Origin: Heloderma charlesbogerti
Lineage: Eukaryota; Chordata; Lepidosauria; Squamata; Helodermatidae
Direction of reading: 5' to 3'
Assembly (NCBI GenBank): GCA_026122225.1
Contig: JANEZZ010000807.1
Span: 1,116,001-1,180,000 of the forward strand
Length of the DNA stretch: 64,000 nucleotides
The position numbers and the translations under genes are program-made. Below the pieces are notes generated by a model, which saw only the letters and a list, made by a program, of their open reading frames with translations, searched no databases and was not told where the DNA came from. Shown one piece after another: positions 1 to 13,700 of the stretch; the stretch's first letter is position 1; every line of letters starts with the position of its first letter.

Positions 1-33
1 TGCCGGGAGGTGCCCCAAGATCATCCCCCTCAC

Positions 34-132
34 CATTAGCATGTTGCTGGTCTCCCGGGCGGCAGCATCGTTGTGGGCCTGGAACTGCAGTTTGTCCTGG
101 TACTGCTTGCAGTTCATGCCCTCGTGAATGGC
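34..132 (-). CDS. SHARPIN: SHARPIN coding exon 12 (end of IBR)
   Basis: Acceptor CCCACAG, then residues 591-623 ([15 protein letters not shown] and a helix). H593 and C598 complete the IBR zinc site. Donor GTGAGG at 33 shows that at least one more exon, expected to carry RING2, lies beyond the left edge. Confidence 0.85.
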
Positions 133-3100
133 CTGTGGGCAGGAAGAAGGGTTCAGACTCATTGGGCCCAGCAGAGGTTCCATCCTGCAAGGGGTGATTC
201 CTGGCCAGGCATTGCAGCCTGGCTCACCGGAGCCCCCCAAGGTTTCTGTGCATGCGGCAAGACCACCATGGCCGCCCAGGCCTGCTCTGCAGATGCACCA
301 GCTGGACGTGCCGCCGCCTCAAACTGGGGGGCGGGGGAGGGGCCTAGCTGTGAACGCCCGCCTTTGTGAAAAACAGCCTGTAAGCAGAAAACCACCCCAG
401 CCATAGTTTTCTTTCTCGCTGCCCTGCCATTTTTATTTGGGTGACGTTTTTTATTTGGGGAAGCACGGAAAGATGGCATCATGCCCTGCAGTCTGAGGCA
501 ATACCGTGCGCGCCATCCCCTCATGGTTCCGCAGGTGGAGATGCTGCAGCCCTTAGCTTGTGAGTTGCTCTGTTCCGTCTTCGCACGTTTGCTGCCTCCT
601 CTGCCTTCATGCCCCAAGAGTAGCCCCGTGGGCACTCCTTCGTCCCACAGCGTGCTGGGACTCAGAGCTTCAGTTGCACAGGCAGAATGTAAGAAAAACG
701 GAACGATTGCATTTTCCTAAGGAAGCCATTTCTGCCCTCCAGTCTTGCGCGAAGTGAAGCTAGAAAACAGGTGGGCAGGGGCTGCTGAAGTAGCTGAGGA
801 AGCAAAATGGGTGTCTATGGGTGGGCTAACTGGGCTTGGGGGGCAAGGCCCCTGCCCTCCTTCATGGCCCTCAGGCCTCTCTGCTGACCCATATGCCTGT
901 CTTGTCAGTCCCCCAACATCTTGTGAAATATTCCGATTTTTTTCCCCCGACGCCCTACTGGGCCTCAAGCCCATATAAGCCAGGGCACGCAGCACAGGAC
1001 GCTTTTCCCAGCATGCAACAGTGCTGCTGGAGCAAGGCAGGCTGGTGTAGTCCTGGCTCACCTTGCAGACAAGGCAGTTGAGAGCCCAGCAGATGGGGCA
1101 GCGGAACTCGTTGACGTCGTCCTCGTAGATGCACCAGCCGAGGCAGTCGGCCGTCTGGCAGTGGTAGCTGTTCTGGGCACGGCTCTCGGCCACCGCCAGC
1201 CGCCGCTCCAGGAAGCGCTCGTACTCGTCCCATGACACCAACTGCGGAGGCGGAGGAGGTGTCACAGAGACCCAAGGCGGAAGGGGGTCGGGGCCGGTGG
1301 GGCGCACCCTGTCTTCCCCGTCCAGTGAGGGGAAGTGAAAGGAGCCACAGGCCGCTGCCGCCTCAGCTTTCCCTGCTGCAGGAGGAGGAGTTCTGTGGAA
1401 GTTCTCTAGCGCTCTCGCGCTCTGCTCCACCAAGCAAAGCCGACCCGCGGCAAGGCCGCACTTCTCAGGCAGCTCTGGATGGAGACTGCCCGGTAACTGG
1501 CTGCCACTGGCAGGGCAGGACCCACATAGCCGCCCAGCCCGTCCTGCGGATCCTGAGGACAGGGCTGAGGCCATCCAGACTCACCGCCCGGATCTCCCTG
1601 TCCTGGAGGTGGCTGCTGCAGGCGTAGGAATCGTCTCGGAAGGGGCAGGCCACCTGGGGCTCTTCGCTGCAGCGGATCAGCTGGCGCAGGCAGTCCCTGG
1701 GGCGGGTGGGGAAGCATGTGGGTGAGACTGCTTGCAGTGCACTCCCCCTGCGGTGCAGCCCCCCGCCCCAAGGGCAGGAGAGCACCTCACCTGCAGAAGC
1801 TGTGCAGGCACTCCCGCAGCAACACTCCCTCGCCCGGCTCCACATCCAGGTAGCAGATGCGGCACTCCATCTCCTCCTGGTTGGGCACCAGAGCTTCTTC
1901 GTCCAGCTGGCACAGCTGCTGAAAGTTCTGCAGCCGGTTCTGCTCCTGTGCCTGCGTGGGACAGGGAAAAGCAGAGGTGTTCCCAGCACACAGCAAAGGA
2001 CGGTGCACCTCAGGGCCCTGGCCTGGGGGCCGGGGTATGGACTGCCCGGCTGCGGCAGGGGCACCCACAGACCTGCGGGATGGGGGTGGGGTGGCTTCTG
2101 CCTCCTCTCGGCCAAATTCCCCTTAACTCCACAAAAAGAGGCGGAAGCCTCTTGGCGGGAGAAGAGAACACTCTGAGGCGGGCAGCGCCCTCCAGCGAAG
2201 AACAAGAGACACCGACTGAAGACCTGGTCGCAGAAACCTAGCTAGCAGCACCAGCTCCTTTGCTGCAACAGGCCCCTTTGGCAAGAATACTGATCCAGCA
2301 CTTTGCGTTTCAGAGTGTGTTGCCTCCACTCCCTCAGCATCCTTGCAGCCCCGCACAAGGCGAAGCAGAAAAATAGTGACTTGCCCATTCTGGTCCTTGT
2401 TAAGCTTGTGGCACCTGCAACAGTGGCTGATAAGCCTCTCCCAGCTGCTCATTGAGATGTCCTCGTTTCTCATTCATTCATTCATTCATTCATTCATTCA
2501 TTCATTTCACTGCTATAGCGCCCAATAGCCGAAGCTCTCTGGGCGGTTCACAGAAATTAAAACCAAAAAGCACACAGTAAAACAATATAAGAGATTTAAA
2601 ATACAGATTTAAAACACCAAAGCTGAAAGTCTAGAAAGCTAAAATGCTAAAATGACTGGGAAAATAAAAAGGTCTTCACCTGACGCTGGAAGGAATACAA
2701 CATAGGTATCGGGCGAACGTCACTAGGGAGCTCATTCCACAGCCGGGATGCCATGGCAGAAAAGGCCCTCCTCCTAGTAGCCACCCGCCTCACTTCCTTT
2801 GGCAGGGGCACGTGGAGAAGGGCCACGGAGGATGATTTTAAGGACTGGGCAGGCGCATATGGGAGGAGGCGATCCCTCAGATAAGCTGGCCCCAAGCCAT
2901 TAAGGGCTTTGAATGTTAATACCAGCACTTTGAATCAGGCCCGGAAATAGACTGACAGCCAATGCAGCTGGAAAAGTACTGGTGTAATATGAGCTTGCTG
3001 GCCAGTCCCTGTTAACAATCTTGCTGCCCTATTTTGGACCAGCTGAAGTTTCCGGACCGTTTTCAAAGGCAGCCCCACGTATAACGCATTGCAGTAATCC

Positions 3101-6100
3101 AGACGAGAAGTTATCAGAGCATGGATAACTGTAGCTAGGCTATCTCTGTCTGGATAAGGGCATAGTTGGTATACCAGCCTAAGCTGATAAAAAGTGCTCC
3201 GTGCCACTGAGTTCACCTGTGCCTCAAGTCAGTTCTGGATCCAAGAGCACCCCCAAACTACGAACCTGATCCTTTAGGGGGAGTGCAACCCCCCCCAGAA
3301 CAGGTTGAACATCACCTAGCCGGGCAGACGAACCACCCACTAACTACCTCCGTCTTGTCTGGATTGAGTTTCAGTTTATTGGCCCTCATCCAGTCTATTA
3401 CCGTGCCCAGGCCCTGATTCAGAACAGCCACTGCCTCACCTGGTTTTGATAAGAAAGAGAGGTAGAGCTGGGTGTCATCCATGTATTGATGGCACCTCAG
3501 CCCACACCTCCGGATAACCTCCCCCAGCGGTTTCATGTAGATGTTAAACAGCATGGGGGATAAAACAGAGCCCTGTGGAACCCCATGGCACAATTGCCAT
3601 GGCACAGAGCAATAATCCCCCAGCACCACCTTCTGGAATCGGCCATCCAAGTAGGAGCGGAACCACTGCAGTGCAGTGCCTCCAACTCCCAACCCAGACA
3701 ACCTATCCAGAAGGATACCATGGTCGATGGTATCGAAAGCCGCTGAGAGGTCCAGAAGAATCAACAGGGTCGCACTCCCCCTGTCCCTCTCCCGGCAGAG
3801 GTCATCCCACAGGGCGACCAAGGCAGTTTCCATTCCAAAACCAGGCCTGAAGCCTGATTGAAATGGATCTAGACAATCCATTTCATTCAAGAGTGCCTGG
3901 AGTTGTCTTGCAACCACCTGCTCAAGCACCTTGCCCAAGAAGGGGGTGTTGGCCACCGGCCTATAATTGTTAACATCCTCTGGGTCCAGGTTAGGCTTTT
4001 TCAGGAGTAGTCTGATTACCGCCTCTTTTAAAGAGGCCGGCACCACTCCCTCTCTCAAGGAGGAATTTACAACCTCCTGGACCCAGCCGGACAACCCCTC
4101 CTTGTTTGATGTAATAAGCCATGAAGGGCAAGGGTCAAGCACACAAGTGGTCGACAGGACTTGGCCAAGCACTTTGTCCGCATCCTCAGGCTTCCATGGA
4201 AGCCACAGCTTGTCTCAAAATGCTGCTGCCCGCGTTTGGCTGGCGGGGGGGGTGGTGGCTTCCTTCCACTCAGTGCCCTGGCCACGTGAGAGCTAAGAGA
4301 CCCTACACCACCGCAGCATGTGTGAGTGAGCAAACAGTAAGAGTCCCAGGAGTGAACTGCAATTACTGCGTCCTTCCCATGCGAGACAAAGTCCCAGCTG
4401 CCTGGCTACCTCCATATTCCATAGCGTGCTGCAGCAGCAGATCTCACCATGGGGAAGCAACAGCTGAAGCTTGGGGGTAAAAATTACAATTCCACTTCTG
4501 GTCTTTAGAACACCAGCCTCACCGGCTCAATGTTTATTATGGAGTGGACTGCCTTCTCCTGCGTGAGCCTCCCCACCTGTTTCTTAGGAGCCTTCCTGCA
4601 CACACCTCCACTGAGGGAGACTGGCAGTACCCTGGGCAGGGTCTTTTTTGTGGTGGCCCCATTGCAGACAAACTCCATCCCACACTGGCCAAAACTGGCA
4701 TTAGATCCCTCAACTTTCTTACCAACTTATACTAAGTGGATACCAATTCAGTACTGAGAGCTGATCTCTATTATGATCATCACAGTTAAAATTTGTAATG
4801 CTAAATATTGGAGAATGCTCTCAGCACCTTCAGCACCATGGATATATAAAGTATAGAAACATACCACTGTGGCAAAATTGATAAATTATAGTAAGATAAA
4901 TAGTCAACAGTGATGCAATACATTTATTCAAATGTTGTCTTCCTTTAATATTGGTACAATGAACCTCATCTTCAGATGCAACACATACACATGACAATGT
5001 AAAAGTGAACCCATTTTGTGTATTTTGCAGGGCTCCTTTGAATTAAATCACAAGCATATGTATTTCTCTCTCAAGTATTAATAGGATGTATTATTAGTAT
5101 GCACATAATATTACGTTGAATGTTGGAGTCCGTCCCCGGAACACCCTTCCAGGGCTCAAGCTCTTGGTACCAGCTAAGAGCTTAGAAGGGCATTCCCTCC
5201 CAGCCAGCTTTGGGGGGAGGCCTGGGGCCTAGTGGTGGAGGCCCTGCTCTGGCTGCAGAAGTCCCCAGCACCTCCAGCTACAGATCCCTCTTGGCAGCCT
5301 TTGGGAGGGGCTGCCAGCCCATGTCAACGCAGAGCGAGGTGGACCCGCTCCCCAGGTTCATTAGGCGCATCTCTCGTTCAGTGGCAGAGCACCGGGCTTG
5401 CACGCAGACGGTCCCAGGCTCCATCTCCCACACCTCCGGGTATGGCCGGGACAGACTCTGAAAGCTGGATGTGTGCTGCAGGCCAGAGCAGGCTGAAGGT
5501 AGAGTGGGATCAGCTGGCGCATCCCTGGGCACGTTACAAGAGATGGGCAAGGCTGCCGGACTCTCCGTTGCATAAGAATAGCAACACAATGATGTTTCCC
5601 CAGCCAATATTCAGCTGCTGAATGAAGAACACTGGGGGTGACCAGGAGTGGAATTTGTGGGAAAGGGACTTGTGCGGTCAGTTCAGTGCTGGCAGTGGAA
5701 ATCAGTGTCTAGGCTCAGAATGTGCTCAAAGGCACCTGGTTCCTTAATGCTCCGTTTCTGCCTTTTGCACCTGACCCTGGCTGGTCCATCTCACCTGCAC
5801 TAGAAAGCTGAGGGCAGAGGAGGCTGAAGCCCCACCACTCCTGGCGTGGACAGTCATCAGCGCGACGGGCCAGCCGCCTGACTCCTCACAAGGCGCTTCC
5901 GACAGGGCAGCGCCTGCATTTCACTCTCGCTGCAGGCTTGCCATTTGCTCAGATGGGGTGATTTGTACATGTAGCTACCTACCCGGCTCTGTGGCTGTGA
6001 ACAGCCAGCATTCCTCTGAGAATGCCTGGCATGGGCAGGAAGAAAGCAGTTCCCAGCAGCTGCCCCAGATACATTGATGGCTGAGGCATCCCATGGGAAT

Positions 6101-7667
6101 GCCCTCCTGCCTACTCATCAACACGGGGCATTCTCCACAAGCCCTGCTGGGACAAGCAGGAGAGGGACCTGTGTTCCTGGGCAGCTCCTGCTCATTTCAC
6201 CAGAGCTTGCATCGGAGAACAGGCTGGTAGGTTGTGCTCAGATCTGTCTGTCTGCCACCTTTCGTGGTTCCCCAAACCTGCCTCCTTGCTCATCCTCACA
6301 AGAGGGCCTCTGAGAAGCAGTGCAAGCCCTTTCCAGTTGCCCTGGCGCCAGGCACAAGGCATCATGCGGCAGGCAGGGGGGTGACTGACATTTCGTTTCA
6401 GCCACTTCACTACTACTGACAGCTACTGTGGACTTCCGCCTGGCAGACCACCACTCCCTGCAGAACCAGGCCCCCAGGCACTGAACCAGCTGTTGCTGAC
6501 CACCTCCACCTGTCCCCTTCTCGGAAGGAGACATGCAAGCTGGCTGGCTGAGGGGGCTGCCGCCAGCGGGATGCCACTAAGGGGGCACGCCCCTTTGGGG
6601 AGTGACGAGGGCACCTCCCCCTTCTCGAGCAATGGTGTGTGGGGGAGATCCCAGGGGGAGAGTGTAGGATAGCTGGGGAGGCCGAGGTCCAGCCATCCTG
6701 TGGGTGAGAGCTGAGGGTGGGGGAATTGGCTAGGGTGAGAAGCCAGCCATAGCCCGGGTGACAGCCTCATGGGAGTGTAGAAATGTGGAGTGCTGGAGCG
6801 GGGAGGGGGAATAGGCCTCTTTTAATGGCCCGGTTTGTTTACCTGGCTGCACTGGCCTTTTGTTATTAGTTTCGTATCATTTTAGAGTTGTACATGTGCT
6901 CAGGTGAACCCCAGGGGAGGGAGGAGGAATGGGGTGCCCCTCTTGGAGTCATCTCGGGCAGAGGGAGGCATGGCGTTGGGCATGTCAGATAAGGGAAAGG
7001 CGGGACAGATATTTGAAATCTGTCCCATCTTTCAGTCCTTCCCCCATACTTCAAAATCTAGGTTGCCCTATCAGCCCTCCCTCTGATCTGTTGGTGCTGC
7101 TTTTGAATACAAGGCGAGTCCATAATAAAACAATTATGATCCATGAGTTGATTGTGGATGAAAGGGCTGACCTGGTGTGTATTACTGAGACCTGGGTGGG
7201 GTGGATCTGTCTCAGCTTTGTCCCCCTGGGTACTAACAGTCAGTGCAGCACTAAGCTAGACTGGAGGGTCGGGGGGAGGAGTTGCCATCATCCATAAGGA
7301 TTCTGTCTCCCTCACTAGGGAGCCCATCCATCCTAGCACCGGTTTTGAGGGCCTGTACCTTGTGTTAGGACAAAGAGAACAGGTATGCTGCTGGTGTACT
7401 GCCCACCCCGCTACCCAGCAGTCTCCCTACCTGCGCTGGCTGAGATGGTCTCAGAGATGGTGCTGGAAAACCCCAAAACTGTGGTTCTGGGGGACTTCAA
7501 CATCCATGCCAAGGCTATCCTGACAGGGCCCGCTTGGGACTTCATGGCAACCATGGGGCTCTCTCAGTACATCATTGGCCCAATAGATGTGGCAGGATGT
7601 ACCCTGGGCCTGAGTTCTGCTGTTGGGCAGATGAGGGATGATCTGGTTTTGATGAGGGATGATCTGG

Positions 7668-7707
<40 letters not shown>

Positions 7708-10700
7708 GGGGGGGGGTTCAACAACGCCGTTGTCATGGTCAGATCATTTCCTTGTGAAGTTTGGTTTGGCGGTAGCAGATCCTCCCTGAACGGGTGGGGG
7801 CCCAATTCAGATGGTCCGCCCCCAGAGACTTATGGAATCTGACGGGTTCCTGAATGCGCCGGGGGATTTTCTGGCTGATGATTCAGTTGAGGCATTGGTC
7901 TCACTATGGAATGGTGAGATGGGAAGGGCCACCAATACAGTTGCCCCCAAGCGCCCACTCCGGTGCTGTGGGGCCCATAATTCACCTTGGTTTACAGAAG
8001 ATCTATGGGCAATGAAACAGGCTGGGCAACTGCTAGAGTTCAGATGGCGCAGGTCTTGGAGCGAGTACAACCGACGATTAGCAAAGACTCTTCGTTGTGC
8101 CTATTATGTGGCAGTGAGGAGGGCAAAAAAAAGTCTTATTACACCTTTATTATCTCATCCTTGAAATGTTCCGAGTGGTGAAGACTGTTGGGATCTAGCT
8201 TGGGCTCAGAGAAATTGGGATTGGAACCCTCAGTCATTTGCTGTAATAAATTTGCTAGGCGCTTTGAGGAGAAAGCCAGTTGTATTCACTCAGAACTTGG
8301 CGCTAGTTATCGCAGAGTCTGGGGAGGTGTCCAGTGTTCCATCTGGCTATGTCTCCTGGGATCAGTTTCAGTTGCTGCAGCCTGATGTGGACAAGGCGCT
8401 TGAATCAGTCTGTCCCACCACACGCAAGATTGACCCTTGCCCGTCTTGGCTAATACAGTCTGGCGGGGTAGATTGGGTACGTCCAGGGGGTGGTCCCTGC
8501 TGCCTTGAAAGAGGCTGTAGTGCACCCCCTCCTGAAGAGGACCTCCCTGGACCCAGAAGCCTGCAAGAACAATTGCCCCATTGCTAATATCCCCTTTTGG
8601 GGCAAGGTGCTCGAGCACACGGTGATCGGGCAGCTTCAGACTTCGGAGGAAGCTGATTAGCAGGACTCATTTCAGTCTGGTTTTGGGCCAGGGTAGGGCA
8701 CCGAAACGGCCTTGGCTGCTCTCGACAACCTACTCTGGATGAAGGACTGCTGATCTTCCTGGATCTCTCGGCAGCTTTTGGCACCACTGTCTGACTGGCT
8801 CGGCTCTGCAGGACGGGGGTCGGGGGCATTGTGCTGCGGCGGCTCCGCTACCTACAGGGCCGATTCCAGAGCAGCATTGCGGGGGCCACAGGGCCCTATT
8901 CTACCCCCCATGCTGTTCAGCATCTATATGAAGCTGTTGGGTGAGGTCATTAGTTTTAGGCCGGGGTGTCACCAGCAAGCTGATGCTCCGCTCTGCTGCT
9001 CCTTGTCACTGGAGTTAGCTGGGGCAGTGAAGGTTCTGGACCTGTGCCTGGAGGCTGTAATGGGCTGCCTGAGGGCCAGTAAACTGAAGCTAAATCCTGA
9101 CAAGATGGAGCTCTGTGGACTGGTGGTTCCCGAGTTTGGGAATTGAGTAGGTGACCTATCCTGGATGGGGCCGCACTCCCCCTGAAAGAGCAAGTGCGTA
9201 GCTTGGCAGTACTCCTAGATCCATCCCTGTCGCTGGAGCCCCAGGTGGACTCCGTGGCCCGGAGTACTTGGGGCCAGCTTCGGCTGATCCACCAGCTATG
9301 ACCTTCCCTGGACAGGGACAGCCTCGCCACAGTAGCGCACGCGCTGGTAACTTCCCAATTAGACTGAATTGCACTTTACATGGGTCTGCCCTTGAAGATT
9401 CAGAAGTTGCAGCTAATGCAAAATGCAGCAGCTAGAATGCTGACTGGACTACCTCGTAAAGATCATACACCAGTTTTAAAGGAATCGCACTGGCGACCAA
9501 GATGCTTCCGGTCAGAATTCAAGGTCCTGGTGGTGACATTTAAAGCCCTAAGTGGCCTGGGACCTCAATATTTGAGGGAGCGCCTCTCCCTATATATGCC
9601 TGCCCAAGAACTGAGATCTGTTGGAGGGGCCCTCCTCTGTGTTCCACCAGCGCGAGACACACTAGGGTGAGATGTCGGAGAGGGCCTTCTCTGGTGTAGC
9701 ACCCCAGTTGTGAAATGCCCTCTGCTTCGAGGCCCAATTGGCACAGATGTTGGTTTCATTTCAGTGCCAAGTTAAAACATAGCTTTTCACCAAAGCCTTT
9801 GAGGGCTAAATGAGCTTCCTAAAGTTGCACACTGTTTTAACTGTCTCATTCCTTTAACTGGTATTAGCTTGTTTAATGGTTGAATATGCTGTATCTGTCT
9901 AAATTATTTGTTTTATATTGTTTAAACTGACTTTATTTGTACACTGCCCTGAGAATTTAATGATATAGGGCAGGATACAAATGTTTTAATAAGTAAAATA
10001 ATTGTTCACAGGATTGCACATGCACCATTACCCTCCCACTCTCAGATGCAGTGCACCCTAACGTAACTGGCCCATGGGGCAGGTGATGAAGACAGTATGG
10101 CCAGTGTTGGCTCAGCTGCTCCACCCCAGAAGCACCGCACTAGCACTCACCCCTTCAAAAAGTGTAATCAAGCTGGTCAGTCAAACAGACCCAACAACCC
10201 TGGCATGAGTGCGTGTGCACATGCATCAGAAATGGGAGGAGCCTTTCTTAACGGCCACTGGTTCAGACAGAGGGAGAGTACAGGCCATGGTTTAGGAAAA
10301 GCAACGTAATGCTTCTATAAGAGCTGTGGCCCCTCCCTGGGAGGAGGGTGGGATGCATTTCACCACACTTCTCTTGTCCGAGATGTTTGGTTTGCGCAGA
10401 GGTATGATCACCGACTCCTTGCACTGAGGCCGGATACTTCAGACCAGTGGTACCCATGCATCTGCCTGCCCACCAAGAAAGCTACCACTTGGGTAGTAGC
10501 TGCTGACAAGGCAGCCAGCTCCATAAGGCCGCTGCTGCCAATGGCCCTTTCTTGGGATGGCAGCACTGCAGTCTTTGCCGCTCCACGCAGCAGAACATTC
10601 ATAATTCTTCAGTCAAAATTTCAAGGGGCTACAAACTTCCTTTCAAACTCTGCTTACCCCAGATGTACCTGGCCCTGGCAAACAGCTGGGATACCCCCAT

Positions 10701-13700
10701 TCAGCTGCCAGGCAGTACAGGAAGTTAGGGCAGGAGTTATCCCATGAAGAAATGCAAAGCTGTTATTGTTACACCCCTGCAAGATGTCAGGCGAGACCAA
10801 GTAAGATGCCGCTAAGGCGCCTCTTCAAGCTAGGCCAGCAAATGGTTGGGGGTGGGGGGCGTGAGCACGGTCCGTGAGATTTCTCAAGATGATGTTGTTG
10901 TGCCAGCTGCGGCAGCTCCTCAGTAGGTAAAAGGGCCTTCTGTGGCACAGAAGGCCTCATCCAAGGTTTCTCGAGTGTGAATTTTACAACAGGCTTCCCC
11001 TCGCCACTTTCCAACATTTTCTAAGGGGAACTCACTTGTATCAGTATAATCACACCCACCCCTCCCAATCTGTCAAGGATGCTGAGAAGTAACACCAGAG
11101 CAGGCTGTCTGGCCCAAAGGAATCATTTAATAGAACAAGGGACTTGCCCTCCAGTTCACAGACCCATTATGAAGTAATTAACGTCACCTGAAACTTCCAT
11201 TGCAGAAAAAACACAGTGTTCAGTACAGGGAAAGGACATTTGTTCTCCAGCATGCATTGCTCCCTGGGGCAACCCATAGGGTGCCGGAGCGGGGCCAGCC
11301 GCGCTAGGGCGAAGGCACTGTCTGCTCCCAGATCCGCTGGCTGACTTTGGCAAATGGGAGACCAGCAGAGGCCAGGGCTGCCTCCATCACACGCAGCAGA
11401 CACAAGAACTCTCCTCCGCCCACAACACCCCCCGCTAACCGAGAAGCAATGGGGCGGGGGGGGGGGGGGAGCTGCAGGCAGCCCAAGCATTCTTCCTCAC
11501 AAAGTGCTATGAAGTCAGAGGGCCTCTCTTTCCAGCATGGCTTCAGCAGCAAGTTTCAAAGGCAGCGATGGGCTTCATGACAGACAAACTCCCTGGCTTT
11601 GGGGCGACTTCTGCCAACTGCCCCAGCACTGTGGCTGGCCTGGCAACGGCTTCCTTGCCTGTAACTCCAAAAGGCACACGCGGAGGGGGGCAAGCTAGCC
11701 TGCCAGCACCGACGCAAAGCCAGCAACTGTGGTGGCCCCCGGCAGGCAGGAGCCGCCTCAGACCCAGGAGAGGCAGGGCCACGAGCAGGTGGGGCCAAGA
11801 GCTGAGCGCCACTGAGGCCAGACGCGGCAGGCACCTCCGAGGGCTGGAGGGAAGGGGCGGCAGCAGGCCCCACCCACACATGCCAGCATGTGGGCCAACT
11901 GCCAGGAGGCAGAGCCAGAGGAAGCCACGGGGAGGGCCATGTGGTGGCAGCATCTGGGCAGCCAAAACCTTCATGGTGCGCGGCCACCTCAGCAACAGAT
12001 CGACCGCCTCCACTGGACAACCTGCAAAGCTGTTCTTCCCCTCTTCTTAGGGTCCAAACCACCCCGCCAAACGGTGCTGACACATATTTTCAGGGCAGGG
12101 AGCACAACTAAGGAAAGGTTCAGCTGACATGCCAGGCGGAGAAGGGGCCTCTAGGAGGGACTCAAAGCCAGGATCCACCCCAGGGCTGCCCTTTGTGCAA
12201 GACGATGACCCCAACTCCAGCCTTCATGGCTCACACCATTCGACGCCTCTGTGCATGAGAGGCAGACCCTTGAACAGGGAGGCTTGGTCTGCCCGGCTGG
12301 ACCAGCAGGTGGGCACCACACCACAGAGACTCCCAGGCCTAAGCTGGAGACAGGACAGAAAGGCGGAGGGATGGGGGATGGGGGAAAAGGAGGAGGGGTC
12401 AAGCAGGCCCTGCAGTGTCTCCCTGTGAGCACTGCTGCTGCCAGAGCACTGTTGCCACGCAAGCCGCACATGTCACACTTTGCTGCAATTATCGCAGTGG
12501 GTCCTCAAAGCCCTCTGTAGAGTACCCCACAATATTGCTTTCCCCCGCTTGCTCCAAGGCTGACTGATGCATGAAGCTCCCAAGACCCAGCGGGCAGCAG
12601 AAACCCTCAACTGCAAAATTCTCAGAAGTGACCTGAGGAACCAGAGCGTGCTGCAAGGCCCCCGCCCTGCCAGCAGCCGTGGTTCAGTCTCCGCCTGGCT
12701 CATCTCAACAGCCGCTGGCACGGCCCACTCCTCCCCAGAGGGTTCTGCTGCCTAGGTCAATGCAAGGCCCCACTGCAAAACAGGAGCGTGGGGCAGGCCT
12801 CTGAGAGACAGCTACGAGAACTCCGGGGAGAGGTGGATGAAGTCCTCCAGGGACCCAAGGCTGTGGGCACAGGGCACAGCTGAACCGTCTTCTCTCCTTC
12901 CCTTTTCCTGCCACAAGAGAAAAAAGAGAGAAGAGAAGAGAGTAATCAGGGCCCAGGGCTCGCCGGGAGCCTCCTCCACCCCCCAAGGCTGCTTCACCTT
13001 TAGCACCCCACCCCCACCAAGCCTCCACCAAGAGCTGAGCCAGCCCAGCCCAGCCTGCCAGCCTCCAGGCACACAGAAGTGGTTTTACTGGGCCCAAGGC
13101 GTTTGGAAGGGAAGTTCTTCTTCCAGGGTAGTATACATGCACAAAAACATGGTATGATGAAATAGAATTAAAACAAAGCTCAAAAATATAACTTGCATAA
13201 AGAGCAATTTTTAAAAAACCTATGGATAGGGATAAGTTATACTTAGCATTTTGATAAGTTAAAAAATAATTAAAGCATTACAATACAGGAAACGCTAAAA
13301 ATAACCTACTTCGTACATGTATTCCATTAACAGTAATGAAGATGATTTTGAGTTTTGCATAGTTCCACTGAAGGCGGTATTTGAAACGTGTTGGGCTCTA
13401 TAAACATACTTCTGTGTACCTGGAAGCTTCCTCCCTTCTTTTATTCATTATTCTATTTAAAATATTTCTAGACTGCTTTTAAAGGCAAAAGTCCTCCCAA
13501 GACAGCTCACACAATAAACTCCAATACAGCAAAACCCTGTAACAATGATAAAACAGCCATAATTAATAAAATCAACAAACACCAGCAATAAGACATTTAG
13601 TCCAGACAGTACTAAAATCTAAAACACAATTGCAACTAAAAATCCAGAACAGTCCACTGAGACATACTCAACAGAAAGCCACAGAAAACAAGTATGTCTT

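Noticed and set aside
717..1574. 285-codon single open frame on the minus strand
   Set aside because: It runs through two introns; only the IBR exon inside it (1062-1241) is supported by splice sites and family match.
34..1951. RING1-IBR exons as a separate RBCK1 gene
   Set aside because: No start region or promoter precedes 1951, phases match the NZF exon, and the PH-like N-terminus and the MAF1/WDR97 neighbours point to SHARPIN. It remains the main alternative until RNA is checked.
5368..5570. Functional tRNA gene
   Set aside because: A- and B-box-like motifs are present but the cloverleaf cannot be formed and a SINE body follows; same for 20145, 49130 and 50262.
11456..11470. G run as a G-quadruplex regulator
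   Set aside because: A single homopolymer in an intron, without spaced G tracts.
11543..12083. Long overlapping minus-strand frames in the large SHARPIN intron
   Set aside because: High GC, low-complexity Pro/Ala/Leu composition, no splice-phase support and no family resemblance.
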